A DNA stretch of 64,000 nt from Imbricaverruca yamaguchii (lineage: Eukaryota > Arthropoda > Thecostraca > Neoverrucidae). The position numbers were made by a program, and so were the translations under genes. The notes below the pieces were generated by a model. The model saw nothing but the letters and a program-made list of their open reading frames with translations. It made no database searches and had not been told where the DNA came from. Of this stretch, positions 54,140-64,000 are shown piece after piece (position 1 is the stretch's first letter; each line of letters begins with the position of its first letter). The stretch lies in assembly GCA_034440575.1 (NCBI GenBank), contig JAOTOL010001455.1:248001-312000 (forward strand), read 5' to 3'.

Positions 54140-54341
54140 GTACCCCCTCCCTAGACACGTCGGCGCCAAAGGTGACGTGGCGAAATCGTGTTGGGGGCAC
54201 CGTTACGCGGCCGGAGCGGGTGCGCAGAGCGAAGCTCTGTAGTCGGTACTGTAGATCGGCTAGCCACGGTGGAGAACACTTCGGGTGCACTCGCGCGGCG
54301 CGAGTTGTGCAAGTGCGGTCAAGCACTTGCAATGCAGGCAA
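54135..54341 (-). pseudogene. Retroelement polyprotein tail fragment
   Basis: An open frame ending just inside the LTR reads RTRSGRVTVPPTRFRHVTF near its C-terminus. A TRSGR..PP.RF motif is common at the end of Ty3-type polyproteins (family knowledge). Only about 60 codons remain; upstream sequence is unrelated AT-rich DNA, so the element has lost its coding body. Confidence 0.5.
54141..54153 (-). promoter_or_regulatory. Polypurine tract
   Basis: The minus strand reads AGGGAGGGGG immediately before the LTR start, the usual plus-strand primer of LTR retroelements. Confidence 0.7.
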
Positions 54342-54429
54342 TCAAGCACTGCACGATAGGGATCGAAAGCATGGGGCCAGTGGCCAGGTGGTGTACAGAA
54401 CTATATAAATTCATGTTCGATGATGGAGA

Positions 54430-55490
54430 GTGAAACGAGGAATTTTTACCTAAATATGCAAACGTAAATATGCTTTAATGGTGTGAAGTATATAAACGAA
54501 GCAAAAAGATATCACTTCGTTTAGTATTTTCTAAAAATATAATTATTCAAGACATTTACAAATTTTTAGGCGCCAATACAGTTATGACGCGGCTGCGCCA
54601 TTCGTGAACTTCTTGTTAGACGCCAACGAATTGGAGGAAGAAACAGCGATTCAATCGCAGTTCCGCGGCGTTCATCTTTAATTATTCGTCATGTAATGGT
54701 GAGTAGCAGGGGAATTTATGGTTCATAGTCCTTGTCATGGTTATGAAAACAGCTTGGTCGACGTTTTCCAACATACAAAACATCGTCTTGTCCTCATAAC
54801 CATCCCCTCCTTTTCTAACGATGGCAAGTCATGTGTGCTTTTTGGCAGAGTTCAAGCTTATTGCTCTGTCATAGCAAATGTTAAAACCGACTGAATCATT
54901 GAAAATGCAGTTCCGGATATCACAAACAATAATACAATTATTATCTCTAAGTTGAAGTCAGATCATTAAAATATTTGTATTCAATTACATGCAAACAAAC
55001 TATAAATCAAACCATGATTTTGTTGCATAGTTTAAATCGGGCCGATCATGCAATTCTTCGAATAATTATCCATCACATCATGCTATTTGTGGTTCAGCTG
55101 CGTATTGTTATGTGATGTTTCACGGTCAATATCCAAGACTAAGCTTTTGGAATGATGGATGGTTTCGAGAAGCTGAATACATGACTGCTCTTGTAACTTG
55201 AGCTTGGAACCTGCACTTAAAAATAGCATGAATTCCAAAGGGGTATACAGAAACATATATAGGAACATGGCTGGATACATTTGTACTTAACTACAAAGTT
55301 GCTTAAGGTCATTTTGAATTCTTGTGATTTATTTTTCCAATGCAATGCATATGAATGTGGTTAAAGTAATGTGACCACTCATGCCCACTGCAACTGCATA
55401 CTTTTCAGTTGGCAGAAAAATAACACCAAAAAGGAGACTTGGAGTTGGGTAATCTAGCATGAAGAATAATGTTAAAAATATATAATAATC
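54430..55490. other. No gene; AT-rich DNA between the two LTRs
   Basis: No reverse transcriptase, protease or gag similarity. A repeat of the 44-45 kb family starts at 55365. Confidence 0.45.
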
Positions 55491-55654
55491 CAACCTAACC
55501 TACCTAGCCTTCCACATGAGAAAAAAGGTGAAAAAGAACATGTTTGCACAATATTTTTCTTTAAAATAAAGCTGGTTAGAAACTTATCTCATATAATTTT
55601 ATCTGTTTTCAAAGAAATGTTATTTTTAAAGGTTAAGAAATCCAACTGGAAATA

Positions 55655-55682
55655 AAAACCTAACCTAACCTAACCAAGACAA

Positions 55683-55737
<55 letters not shown>

Positions 55738-55758
55738 TTTTTTTTTTTATTTTTTAAT
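55655..55758. repeat. (CCTAA)n run followed by poly-T
   Basis: AACCTAACCTAACCTAACC then about 70 T with few interruptions. Confidence 0.9.
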
Positions 55759-55759
55759 G

Positions 55760-56842
55760 ACCCCTTGACCCCTTTGCCACTTCAAGTAGATCAAATGTGT
55801 GTAAAATGTGTCACATGCATTCCTGAAGTACAATAATACCCATGACTGAAATCCAGGGAGTTAACCAAAATGGATGCAGGCAATTGTCCATTGACATTAA
55901 TGGCCTCTGGTGGTTGCCTGGGACTGCCCATAATGAGAGAGTTGTGAAATGGCAGATGCCTGCACCTTCTCAAAGCAGACAAATTCATGGATGGTAACTT
56001 ATGTTATTTCACCTGTTCAACTTTCTCTCTGCATTTCTTTCTATGATTGCTCAACTTAATGCAAGATTGTTTTCCTGTTGCCTTGTGATCTGTTGGATAC
56101 CATCAGTTGGTGATTGATGTAAATTTTTGAAGCCTGAATTTGGAGGACAATTTGTCAGCAAGCCTGTTCTGAGAGGACAGTATTCCTCCTATTTGTGATA
56201 TATGAACACCCTGTCACTACGAAAGGAGTTGTGGACCTTTTATTAAACAGTAAATGAACAGTGTTTGTGAAAATGGCACCATTCCATGTTCAAACTAGAA
56301 AAGGAAGGATATTTCTTTTTGGGGAGAGGACATTGTTCTGGATGACAAACACCCAGGACCAGTCTGTTTTTGTTTCAACCCTGTCCTCATGGTGTTGTAA
56401 TTCAATTTGGGAAGCTTTATTGCAATGTTACAATTTTAGCAACCTCAATTTGTACTGGCATATCTGTCATTTTATTTGCATTGACTTTTAATGACCACAG
56501 TGTATTGCAATGCAACTTGGGTTATTTTTAAGGTAAGCTAAGGTCATGACATGATGGCAATGCAATAATAACATTTGTGTCATCACAATGCTTTATCACT
56601 GTAGGTTGTGCCAACAAACTTTCAATGTGTTCTGTTCTTGCAGGAGTCTTGAAATTTTATGCTATAGCACATTCTAAGCATTCTCAGTGTGAGACACAAT
56701 ATTAACATTGCAGCCTTATGGTGTCATACATGTTTGTACTGCGGCTCTGTTGTGTTGGTTTTGCTATTGTCATCGAAGGCATCATACACCTACCACGGAC
56801 AATTAAATTCGTTCTATTTGGGTTTGTGTCCAGAGGAGAGTT
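55760..56842. other. No gene recognised
   Basis: AT-rich, short frames only. It may contain upstream exons of the 56.9-kb gene, but none is identifiable. Confidence 0.4.
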
Positions 56843-56888
56843 TGATATTCACCTAACCATGCCTGCTATAGGACAGAATGTCAGCCAG

Positions 56889-57534
56889 GTGTCTCGCGGG
56901 ATCACCTCCTGCCTTCAATACCACTTCATCGAACTGTATTCGACGTCCTGCACATGTATCTGCGAATCACAGATAAGTTATTATTGCTTATAAGGCGCGA
57001 AGTACCTGTGGACCAAACTGAGTCATTCGTTGAAAGCTTGAAGCGGCATATTACTTGCCGTGGTAGAATGTACGCGCAGGACGGCACGGTTGAATTCAGC
57101 AACCTGGACTCCAATGATCGTCGTCGTATCATTGACTTTCTCAGCTCTTCGGATCAGCTTGCCGAATATCTCGGGAAACAGAGAAGTACCCATGTGAGGC
57201 TCCTACTCGTGAAATTCTCAAAGTTGATGAACATGCTCCGTTCCAGTTGTGACACCAAAGCGATCCACAGGGAGTCCATGACCTTCGTAAAGATGTTTCT
57301 TCAACTGTTCCAGTCATCCCACGTAACACCCTACATCCACCTGATGGCACACCATGCTCATGAACTGGTGTCACGTGTTGGGTGTCTGAATCTTTTCACG
57401 CAACAGCATGTAGAAAAACTAAATCATAATACCACGGCCACTTACTTCAGCTGCACAAACTTCAAGGATGGTGTTCATCAGGTCATGCGACAGCATGGCC
57501 GGCGTGTACTGTATAACCTAGAAAACATTCAAAC
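56889..57534 (+). CDS. Exon of an uncharacterised transposon-like protein
   Basis: The frame is open from about 56845 to 57540. A possible acceptor is TCAGCCAG before 56889 and a good donor is CAAAC|GTGAGT at 57535. It encodes HLLPSIPLHRTVFDVLHMYL, RITDKLLLLIRR, then FQSSHVTPYIHLMAHHAHEL and NLFTQQHVEKLNHNTTATYF. The sequence wording [VI]TPY-H---HH--E, FTQQ--EKLN--TT--YF recalls uncharacterised metazoan proteins that are multicopy and transposon-associated; the family name is not certain. The frame is intact over about 215 codons, so this is either a young copy or a host gene. Upstream and downstream exons are not identified. Confidence 0.6.
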
Positions 57535-58000
57535 GTGAGTACCGCGACCACTCAGTGCCGTGTACCGAAATTGCTGAGTTCAGGTGCAGCAAATGGTCGG
57601 TGGAAAAAGTTCCTCAAGCCAGTGAGCTTTGTGAGCAGTGGGTAGTGCTGTATTGCGTGACTGTATATAAATTGTGATGCAGGATGTGTGGTTCAGATAA
57701 ATACATTGTAACCAGTGGTTGTTAGTTTTGCGCGGTGGTAACTACTTGGCGACTCACTGCGTAAGCGTCATGTATTGTGTTGTTTAAATCCAGAGTAAGT
57801 GTGGTATTGCCTAGTGAAATTAGTTATCTTTCCACGGCTCTCAGCAAAACAATGCAATCGTGTTGACTAAGCTGGACGAGACCGACAAAGCTTCATCTTC
57901 TGAAACCCCGGTTCACGTAGAAGCATGGTTATGTCCCAAATATTATTGCGTCATTTTCTTGCTACAGAGTGCGTTGTGTCCACAAAAGAGCCAAGGGGGC
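57535..58000 (+). other. Intron or 3' flank of the 56.9-kb exon
   Basis: No further exon recognised. Confidence 0.4.
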
Positions 58001-58002
58001 AT

Positions 58003-58960
58003 AGTTGTATGTACATATTATTACTATTAGATAGACAAATTATTACCCGGAACGTTGAGTTTTTGAATTATTTATCTAGCTTTCGAGCAAATAGCGGGTT
58101 TGTGTCGACCAACAGGATACAAACAGGTAGCCGCGGTCTTGTAATGCCCAAGTCCGCATCTAGTTTTGATGATATTCCAAAGATATTGGTACTGTTAGAG
58201 AGCCGAATGGCTGCACCATTGCATGACGGGATGGTTTTTTCTTCTGTGACTTCAGCTTCTGAGAAAATAATGGGTTTGTGTTCACAAGTACGACAAAAAC
58301 ATGATAAGCTTTTACGTTGTAGTACCGGAGTTCGCATCAAAGTTAACCGTATCCCGAATATATTACTACTGTTAGATAGACAAATAGATATATTAATACC
58401 AGGTACGGTGAGTTTTTGAACTATGTCTCTAACTTACGAGCAAATATATTGTTTGTGTCAACCAACGTGATAAAGACTGAGTATCCTCGTTCTTGTAATG
58501 CCCAAGTCCGCGTCTAATTTTGACAATATCCCAACGACATTGGCACTGTTAGAGAGCCAAATACCTGTACCATTGCATGGCATGATGGTTTTTCTTCCTG
58601 TGGCTTTAACTTCTGAAAAGTAATGGATTTGTGTTCACAAGTACGACACGAACTTGATAAACATTCATTTTGTGATGCCCAAGTCCGCATCTGATTTTGA
58701 CCATAGCCAGAAGATGCTAGCACTGCTAGATAGACAAATAGGTATACTATTCCCCAGTACTATGGGATTTTCAAAATTATGTCTTAACTTTCGAGCAAAT
58801 AACGGGTTTATGTGAACAAACACGCAAAGCCAGGCTACGGTCCGAATTTGCAATGCCCAAGTCCGCATCTAATTTTGATCGTATCACGATGTTTGTGATA
58901 CTGGAAGATGGCTAAGTAACTGTATTATTACTCAATGTCATGGTTTTTCTTTAATTTCCT
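58003..58960. repeat. 177-bp tandem satellite, five to six monomers
   Basis: ATGCCCAAGTCCGCATCTA recurs at about 58145, 58322 (diverged), 58497, 58674 and 58852, spacing 176-178 bp. Between them are GTTAGATAGACAAATA, GAGTTTTTGAAYTAT and GGGTTTGTGT blocks. Adjacent monomers differ by roughly 20-25% by eye, so this is an old local array. Confidence 0.9.
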
Positions 58961-59149
58961 CTATCTCAGCTCACAGGCAAGCATTTCATCAAGATACAAT
59001 CACAACAAGCTCCCATAGTGGTAGTTACAAAACCTGCCACTGGTGGCGCTAGTTGACCCGCTGGCCGCTGTCGACTCCTATCGAGGTTGCGAAAATGCGA
59101 GTAGCGGCACCGAGCGGGTGGCGTCGGCAATCGAGCCAGACGGTGTCGG

Positions 59150-59530
59150 CTACGTGTGGCCGATTCCGTGACGTCGGCCGTTGAGTCCGCTGTGACATCA
59201 GCCAGTGAGTCGGCTGCGAAGCCAGCCGGTGGGTCGGCTGAGGTCGAGAAGTCAGCAAGTGGGTCTGCTGAGGATGTTGAGGAAGCCAGTGTGTCGGCTG
59301 TGGCTGCGGTGCGACGGTGATCCGGCTGATACCGTGACGTCAACCAGGACGCTAGACGGTGAGCCGGTTGATGCTGTACCGTCAGCCAAGACGTTAGACG
59401 GTGAGCAGGCCAATACGACGCCAGCCAGTGGGTCGGCTGGCGCTGCGACGTCAGATAGTGAGCCGGCCGGTGCCGTGATGCTAGCCAGTGAGTTGGCTGT
59501 GACGTCAGCTGGTGTCGGCGTTCGTGACGT
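59150..59530. repeat. Degenerate GCCAGTGAGTCGGCTG minisatellite
   Basis: About a dozen units GCCAGTGRGTCGGCTG followed by variable tails (CGAAG, AGGTCGAG, TGACGTCA). It lies within what would be the leader/gag region just inside the LTR, giving Ala/Thr/Ser-rich frames on the minus strand. Confidence 0.75.
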
Positions 59531-59792
59531 CATCAGTGAGCCGCAGAAGCGATCTCTGCTGGAAATCCGCCAACAGAGACCTCACCGGGTGTGGAGTTCC
59601 TGACGGAGCGTCGGTGTCTGGCGGTTGGCGACGGCCAGCTGGGTGTGCGCAGATGCGTTGACGCAGTGACGAGACGGAAGGTCCATCGGTGTCCGGGTGG
59701 CGCCATCGGGCCTCCGGCGAGAGGGAGAGAGAGAGGGACAGGACCGGGCGAGGCGTACGGAGAGTGGAGAGAGAGGTGCAGTGGCTCCCCAG

Positions 59793-59810
59793 ATCACGTC
59801 GGGGTCACCA
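59793..59810 (-). promoter_or_regulatory. tRNA-Trp primer-binding site
   Basis: The minus strand reads TGGTGACCCCGACGTGAT, one base after the LTR end CTACA. It is an 18-nt perfect complement of the eukaryotic tRNA-Trp 3' end including CCA (ATCACGTCGGGGTCACCA). This identifies 59812-61815 as a 5' LTR with the element running toward lower coordinates. Confidence 0.88.
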
Positions 59811-59811
59811 A

Positions 59812-60079
59812 TGTAGCGCCTGTGGGGTTGCGTGTTATGTGTGGATAGGCGTGAAGGATCTGGGAGAGCCACTAGGGAGGCGTCGTTGTCAAGTAACACC
59901 TGTGGTGTGCACAGCTCGGCCTTACCATCCCCTCAGTGTGGTCCTGACGCCTCCCTTAGGATAGAAGGAGAAAGAAGTAGGATTCCGCGGCGGCGGTGAC
60001 GCGTGTCACCGCCGCTGTCCGGGCTTGCCCCGTAAACGACTCGCCAGAGTGGGACACGAGAACATTGATTTATTGCAAG
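59812..60079 (-). mobile_element. LTR copy 2, inner part (5' LTR)
   Basis: Matches 53530-53796 in order, including the 11-bp-arm palindrome and GGGACACGAGAACATTGATTTA. It is interrupted after TTATTGC by a LINE and resumes at 61480. Confidence 0.85.
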
Positions 60080-61479
60080 GGGAGGGGGAAGTTATTTTTT
60101 AGGCGTGCCGGACCATAAAGATCATTTGCGCCGCCTTCAAAGGAACACGTTACATGTCTAACTATAAAGGCGAGTGTTGCGATCAAGGTGCAGGCAAGTG
60201 GGCATTTACGTTGAGGGAATTTTATGTTATTCTTTGTGTGAAATTTTTGGATGCTGAAGGTGGGGGCTGGATTGGGGACGTCTTCCTGATGTTTAACTGG
60301 CTTTAATTTTACCTTACTCCTCCACAAATTAACTTGTGGTGTGGGTGGGGGTGGGGTGTTTTGAGAGTGGCGAGTTTATTTCGCCAGGGTGCCGGCTTTA
60401 GCCTACTCTTATCGAAGAGCACCGACGAATTTTTACCGTGCGGACAAGGAGGCAATTGTCCACACCGCCTCTCACGCCGGCTGCCGCGTGTTAGTTGTTA
60501 ATAGCTGGTTAGCATAAGCATGTCGTACAGGGTTGTCAGTTGGATTAGCACAGGCTGCATGACCGATGTACTCGTTGCGCCCATAAACTCCAATAACCAA
60601 TCAACAGTTGGATTATCACGGTGTTTGGCAATTCGGCTCTTCAGCGTCCGCTGTTCCTCTGGGTAGCCATTTACGTTATGAGTCGGAAGGCAAATCGCCT
60701 CATCTACGTCCGATCGCTTCTCTGGGTAGTCGTTTTACGTTATGCTATTTTTTGTTTTGTTTTAGTTTCTATGCTTTCCTAAAGCAAGTCGGCTCATCTA
60801 CCTCTGATGACACCGCTAGGAAGCCAATTATTCCTAACTGGGAAGCAAATCGACTGATGTACGTCAGACGCCATGCGGGGATGGCTATTTACGTGTTTTC
60901 TACGAGTGTTTCGCGGTTATGTATTGCGAGTTGATGTGAGCGTTGGTGGTGTGGTGCCTAGAGAGTCCTGTCAATTATGTGGCGTGAATATATTCAAATA
61001 GCAATTGAAGGAGTTTTGGGTGCTTGTCGCCGATAAGCGATGGAAGCGATAGGGTAATGCCCTCTTTCTGGCAGAATGCCTCGTGCCACACACAAGGCAT
61101 TCTGCCAGAAATTCCACAAGTGGTCCCTGAAAGCTAAAGCTACTGCAGCCTAGCAGGAGGTGGCCTATGCTTAACGTGGTGTTGCAGGTGTCGCAGTTAG
61201 GTGTTGTGTGTTGGTGGATATCCTGTAATCAATACTGTGTTAGTTTTGTGCAACCGGTTCTAAGTCTAGTGAGGATGACCTCTTTTTGTCGGTGAGACTG
61301 ATTTGATGTGTTCCATGTGCCTATCTTTAGTTTGATTGCGTGGGCGTGGTTGGACTTGTGTTGTGTTGAGGTGTGTCCGTGTGTTCTGTTGGTGTTCGCG
61401 AATGCGGTGTTGTAGGAATGCTTTGCAAGCATCTACCGAGTATTCCACGCTAGGGTAGGTGTTCGATCCTAAGGCTAGC
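60080..61479 (-). mobile_element. 5'-truncated LINE inserted in the LTR
   Basis: About 1.4 kb present in LTR copy 2 but absent from copy 1. The 61450-60975 part encodes a LINE ORF2 C-terminus, and 60974-60080 would be its 3' UTR, sharing its last 70 bp with 52332-52410. Confidence 0.7.
60975..61450 (-). pseudogene. LINE ORF2 C-terminal remnant
   Basis: The minus-strand pieces QKEVILTRLRTGCTKLTQY, stop, then NCDTCNTTLSIGHLLLGCSS, ending ...LLFEYIHAT-stop at 60975. The pattern LTRLR-G-TKLT plus C-x2-C-x8-H-x4-C is the C-terminal region of Jockey/CR1/I-type LINE ORF2. One in-frame TGA and an upstream frame change make it inactive. Confidence 0.75.
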
Positions 61480-61815
61480 CGCGACGAAGCGACAATACAT
61501 GTGTGCTAGCGGTAGCAGTATGTCTTAGTTAAGACATTTAAATAGGCAGAAAGAGAAAAGTACATGTAAGTGTGTGAAGCGAACATGTCTGACAGGTGAC
61601 AGAAGTTCACAGCGATAATGACAAACGACTATAGCGCACAGAACATTTAAAATGAACAGAGACACGTGGTACAACGGACCTTGATGAGTACAATCACCAT
61701 ACTGAAACCTTGCACCAAAAGAGCGAACGAATAGTTCTTAGCCGCTAGATGGCGGGTGCGCCCTACTACAGCAATGGCTGAGCTTCAACCGGCCGCTAGA
61801 TGGCTAGCGGGCGCC
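61480..61815 (-). mobile_element. LTR copy 2, outer part
   Basis: Continues the LTR alignment (53799-54139): GACGAAGCGACAATACATGT, AGAAAAGTACATGTAAGTGT, CACGTGGTACAACGGACC, CGCTAGATGGCTAGCGGGCG. It is followed by the homopolymer-rich stretch at 61817. Confidence 0.85.
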
Positions 61816-61816
61816 G

Positions 61817-62183
61817 CCCCCCTCAAGAGGGGGGCCCCCCCCCAGATTTTTTAACAAAAACAAAACCCCCCCTCCCCCCCCCGCATAATTATAAAAAAAA
61901 AATATTTAATTCCCCCCCCCCCCCCCTTAAAAAATAAGAAAAAAACAAAAAAAAAAAAAAAAAAAACCCACTCCCCGCCTCCCTCCCACTTAACAACCCT
62001 TAATCAACGGCTGTTTATTAAATAAATTTTAAAAAAAATAACAAGAGGACGCACCAGCCCAGCCGCACCCTCCCCCCCCCCCACCCTAGCGAAAAAAAAG
62101 AAAAAAAAAAAACTTCCCCCCCCTTCCCCCCCCCCACCCCCCCCCCCTCTTTTACTTTCCTACTATTTTATAGGTAGGTAAAA

Positions 62184-62210
<27 letters not shown>
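61817..62210. other. Homopolymer-rich low-quality or artefactual stretch
   Basis: Long alternating C and A runs (CCCCCCCCCC, AAAAAAAAAA) with no other content, unlike anything else in the window, placed between two retroelements. Likely a consensus or assembly error, though a real C/A-rich repeat cannot be excluded. Confidence 0.6.
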
Positions 62211-62214
<4 letters not shown>

Positions 62215-62640
62215 ATTCATGTTCTCGCACGCGTTGGAAATTAGAATCTTCACTTTCTCGTTAAATAGCCCGTAATGAAAATCGTAAGACTTACCTAGAA
62301 CCTAAAGAGTAAAGACAAAAGACACACTGCAAACATGATGTAGTTGCCGATTAGAAAGTAAGTGCCGAGCACGGGGAAGGACGTGTATTGGCAGTGTCCG
62401 GCGACCCAGCCACTAGCACCGGCCACGCGTCCCCTCGACCAACTGCCGGCAGTCACCCCCGCGCGCCGCCGACCTAGCCGCCCCAACCACAGACCGCGCT
62501 GCAGAAACCGCCGACGGCCGTGACCACGTGACAGTGACCACGTGACCACGTGACGCGCCGAGTGCCACGTGACACCGGCGCCACCGGCGCCGGCGGCCCT
62601 GCGTGGCGCAGGGCCAGCTACAGCACCAGCTCACTACACC
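62211..62640 (-). mobile_element. Putative second-element LTR or 3' flank, with four CACGTG boxes
   Basis: Just after the pol stop the minus strand shows GGTGGAGG then TGTAGTGAGCTGG, which could be a polypurine tract and LTR start. CACGTG occurs at 62525, 62539, 62547 and 62566. No second copy is in the window to confirm an LTR. Confidence 0.35.
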
Positions 62641-62652
62641 TCCACCTGATTA

Positions 62653-64000
62653 TCAATAATCATCATCGTCGTCCGGTATACACGATTCACTTGGTACACC
62701 GCAGCCATACAATTCGACTGGCGCCCGCCTCACACGCATACTTCGCCGGGGCGCGGCTCGCCAATCCCGCGCGTCCTCAGTGACCACACATTCAGCGCTC
62801 GGGTGGTCATACACCGCATCGTCCTCAAAATCCTCCGCCCTGCCCGCGCCGTCTGCGAGGTCTGCACTCAATTCTGCCGCCGCCCACGCATCCGGCGGTG
62901 CCGGTGGCGGCCGCTCCGCCTCCGGTTCTACCGCCCCACCCGCACTGGGCGACACCTTACGCGGCTGCTCCATCACCTCCTCCGGTGGGGCAAAGTCCCC
63001 AGACTCGCTCGCGCTCCCGTCTGGTCCGGCGTCCTCACTCCCGAATCGCCGCCGGACACACCGCACGTGCCACGGGGTACCGTCGACCTCCACCAGCGGT
63101 GTCGGGAGCAGCCGCGTCACCACACCTCGCCGCGACACATCCGTGCACCGCGTCGGCTGACCTCGGCGTCGTATCCACACGGTGTCACCGACTTGGAACA
63201 TCGCGCGCGCACGCTCAGAGCCGTCGTGCGCCACGGGCATCGTCCGGCTGGGCCCCTGCACATCGGCGGCCACCGGCAAGTCCCGGCCAGCGCGCTTGAA
63301 GAGCCCGGCCGCCGGAGCGCTGGAGGGTCGTACACCGTCGCGAGGCGTAGCATTGTAACGGTGTACCGCTTCACCGATGGTGCAGTCCTGGCGGGCTGCC
63401 ATCACCTTAATTGTCCGATGATGGCGCTCGACAATGCCGTTACCTCCCGCCTCGTGCACGGCCCGAAAGCGCAGCCGGACCCCCCAGCGCGCCGCGAACG
63501 CAGCCATCCGACGACCCCGGAATTCTGTCGCGTTGTCCAACAGCAACTCAGCCGGCGCGCCCCGTTCCAGGAAGATGGTTTCCAGCTGGCCCGTGACCTC
63601 GGCTGCGTCGGAACGGCGCAGCAGCCGCCACATCCCGTACCGGGAAGGACCACAGTCGATCACCGTCAGGTACGACCGGCCCCGGTAGTGGGTAACGTCG
63701 ATGGCTAGGCGTTCCCACGTCAGCGGCACGCTCAGTGACCCGCGCCGCCAGCGCGCAGGTGCCGGGTCGATGGACTGGCACACATCGCACTGCTGGATCA
63801 CCGCTCGCACCGCTGACCGGGTGGCACGCGCGTCCTCGCTCCGACGCACATACCAGAGCGTCCGGCGGACCCCTGGTGCCCGGTGTTCTCGTGCACCTCA
63901 CGTATCCGGGCGGGGTCGGCGTCTGGTCGCGGGGCCACGGCTGCCGCGACGGCGCCTGGTGGCGCGTCAGTTGATGAGTCCGGCAGTCGAAGCCACTCTT
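62653..64000 (-). pseudogene. Ty3-type retroelement pol: integrase and C-terminal tail, frameshifted, cut by the window edge
   Basis: Retroelement integrase, which inserts element cDNA into host DNA. On the minus strand, an H2C2 zinc-binding module comes first (His pair near 63880-63900; C-x2-C in QQCDVCQ), then the catalytic DDE core: Asp in LAIDVTHYRG, Asp in LLLDNATEFRG, Glu in GNGIVERHHRTIK. A GPY/F-like module (FQVGDTVWIRR; GVVTRLL) and a long acidic, low-complexity tail ending in DDDDDY-stop follow. The main frame runs 63849-62653 (398 codons). The His pair lies in another frame, so there is a frameshift within a GGGG run near 63880; sequencing error or a real break is possible. The rest of pol would lie beyond 64000. 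Confidence 0.88.

Noticed and set aside
62803..63708. 301-codon plus-strand frame
   Set aside because: Antisense shadow of the GC-rich retroelement integrase on the minus strand, which has clear catalytic motifs.

Overview
This is a stretch of a repeat-rich animal nuclear genome, most likely an arthropod and plausibly a crustacean. The evidence is spliced genes with GT/AG introns, a chitin-active AA15 copper oxygenase, short TTAGG-type (CCTAA) runs, tRNA-derived SINEs, LINE and Ty3-type retroelement remnants, and very abundant micro- and minisatellites. I see no prokaryotic features.

Two host genes can be rebuilt exon by exon and converge tail to tail. On the + strand (1396-15006) lies a secreted AA15 lytic polysaccharide monooxygenase. 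Six exons carry its mature part from the copper-ligand His1; the signal-peptide exon was not found and is probably upstream of the window. On the - strand (38591 down to 17556) lies a complete 11-exon SHOC2/Sur-8 leucine-rich-repeat scaffold gene. Its exons join in phase to 581 codons plus stop, close to the 582 residues of human SHOC2. The two coding ends are about 2.5 kb apart, separated by minisatellites and a G-rich array.

The most striking property is that nine of the ten SHOC2 introns, and both junctions of the first AA15 exon, hold their own distinct tandem array. Several arrays start at, or contain copies of, the adjacent splice site. The clearest case is the exon 10 donor of SHOC2: 75 bp of coding sequence plus its 5' splice site are tandemly repeated four times.

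From about 39 kb to the end there is little host coding sequence. This part holds three SINE copies or fragments in all (two intact copies have perfect 13-14 bp target-site duplications, one of them at 52.1 kb), an inverted pair of a 0.7-kb element, a foldback structure around CCTAA repeats, an array of TGACTCA motifs, a 177-bp satellite, and one exon of an unidentified gene that looks transposon-like. An LTR retroelement on the - strand is recognised by two matching LTRs, a tRNA-Trp primer-binding site and a polypurine tract. One of its LTRs is split by a 5'-truncated LINE. The window ends inside a second Ty3-type pol gene on the - strand. The stretch at 61.8-62.2 kb looks like poor-quality assembly.
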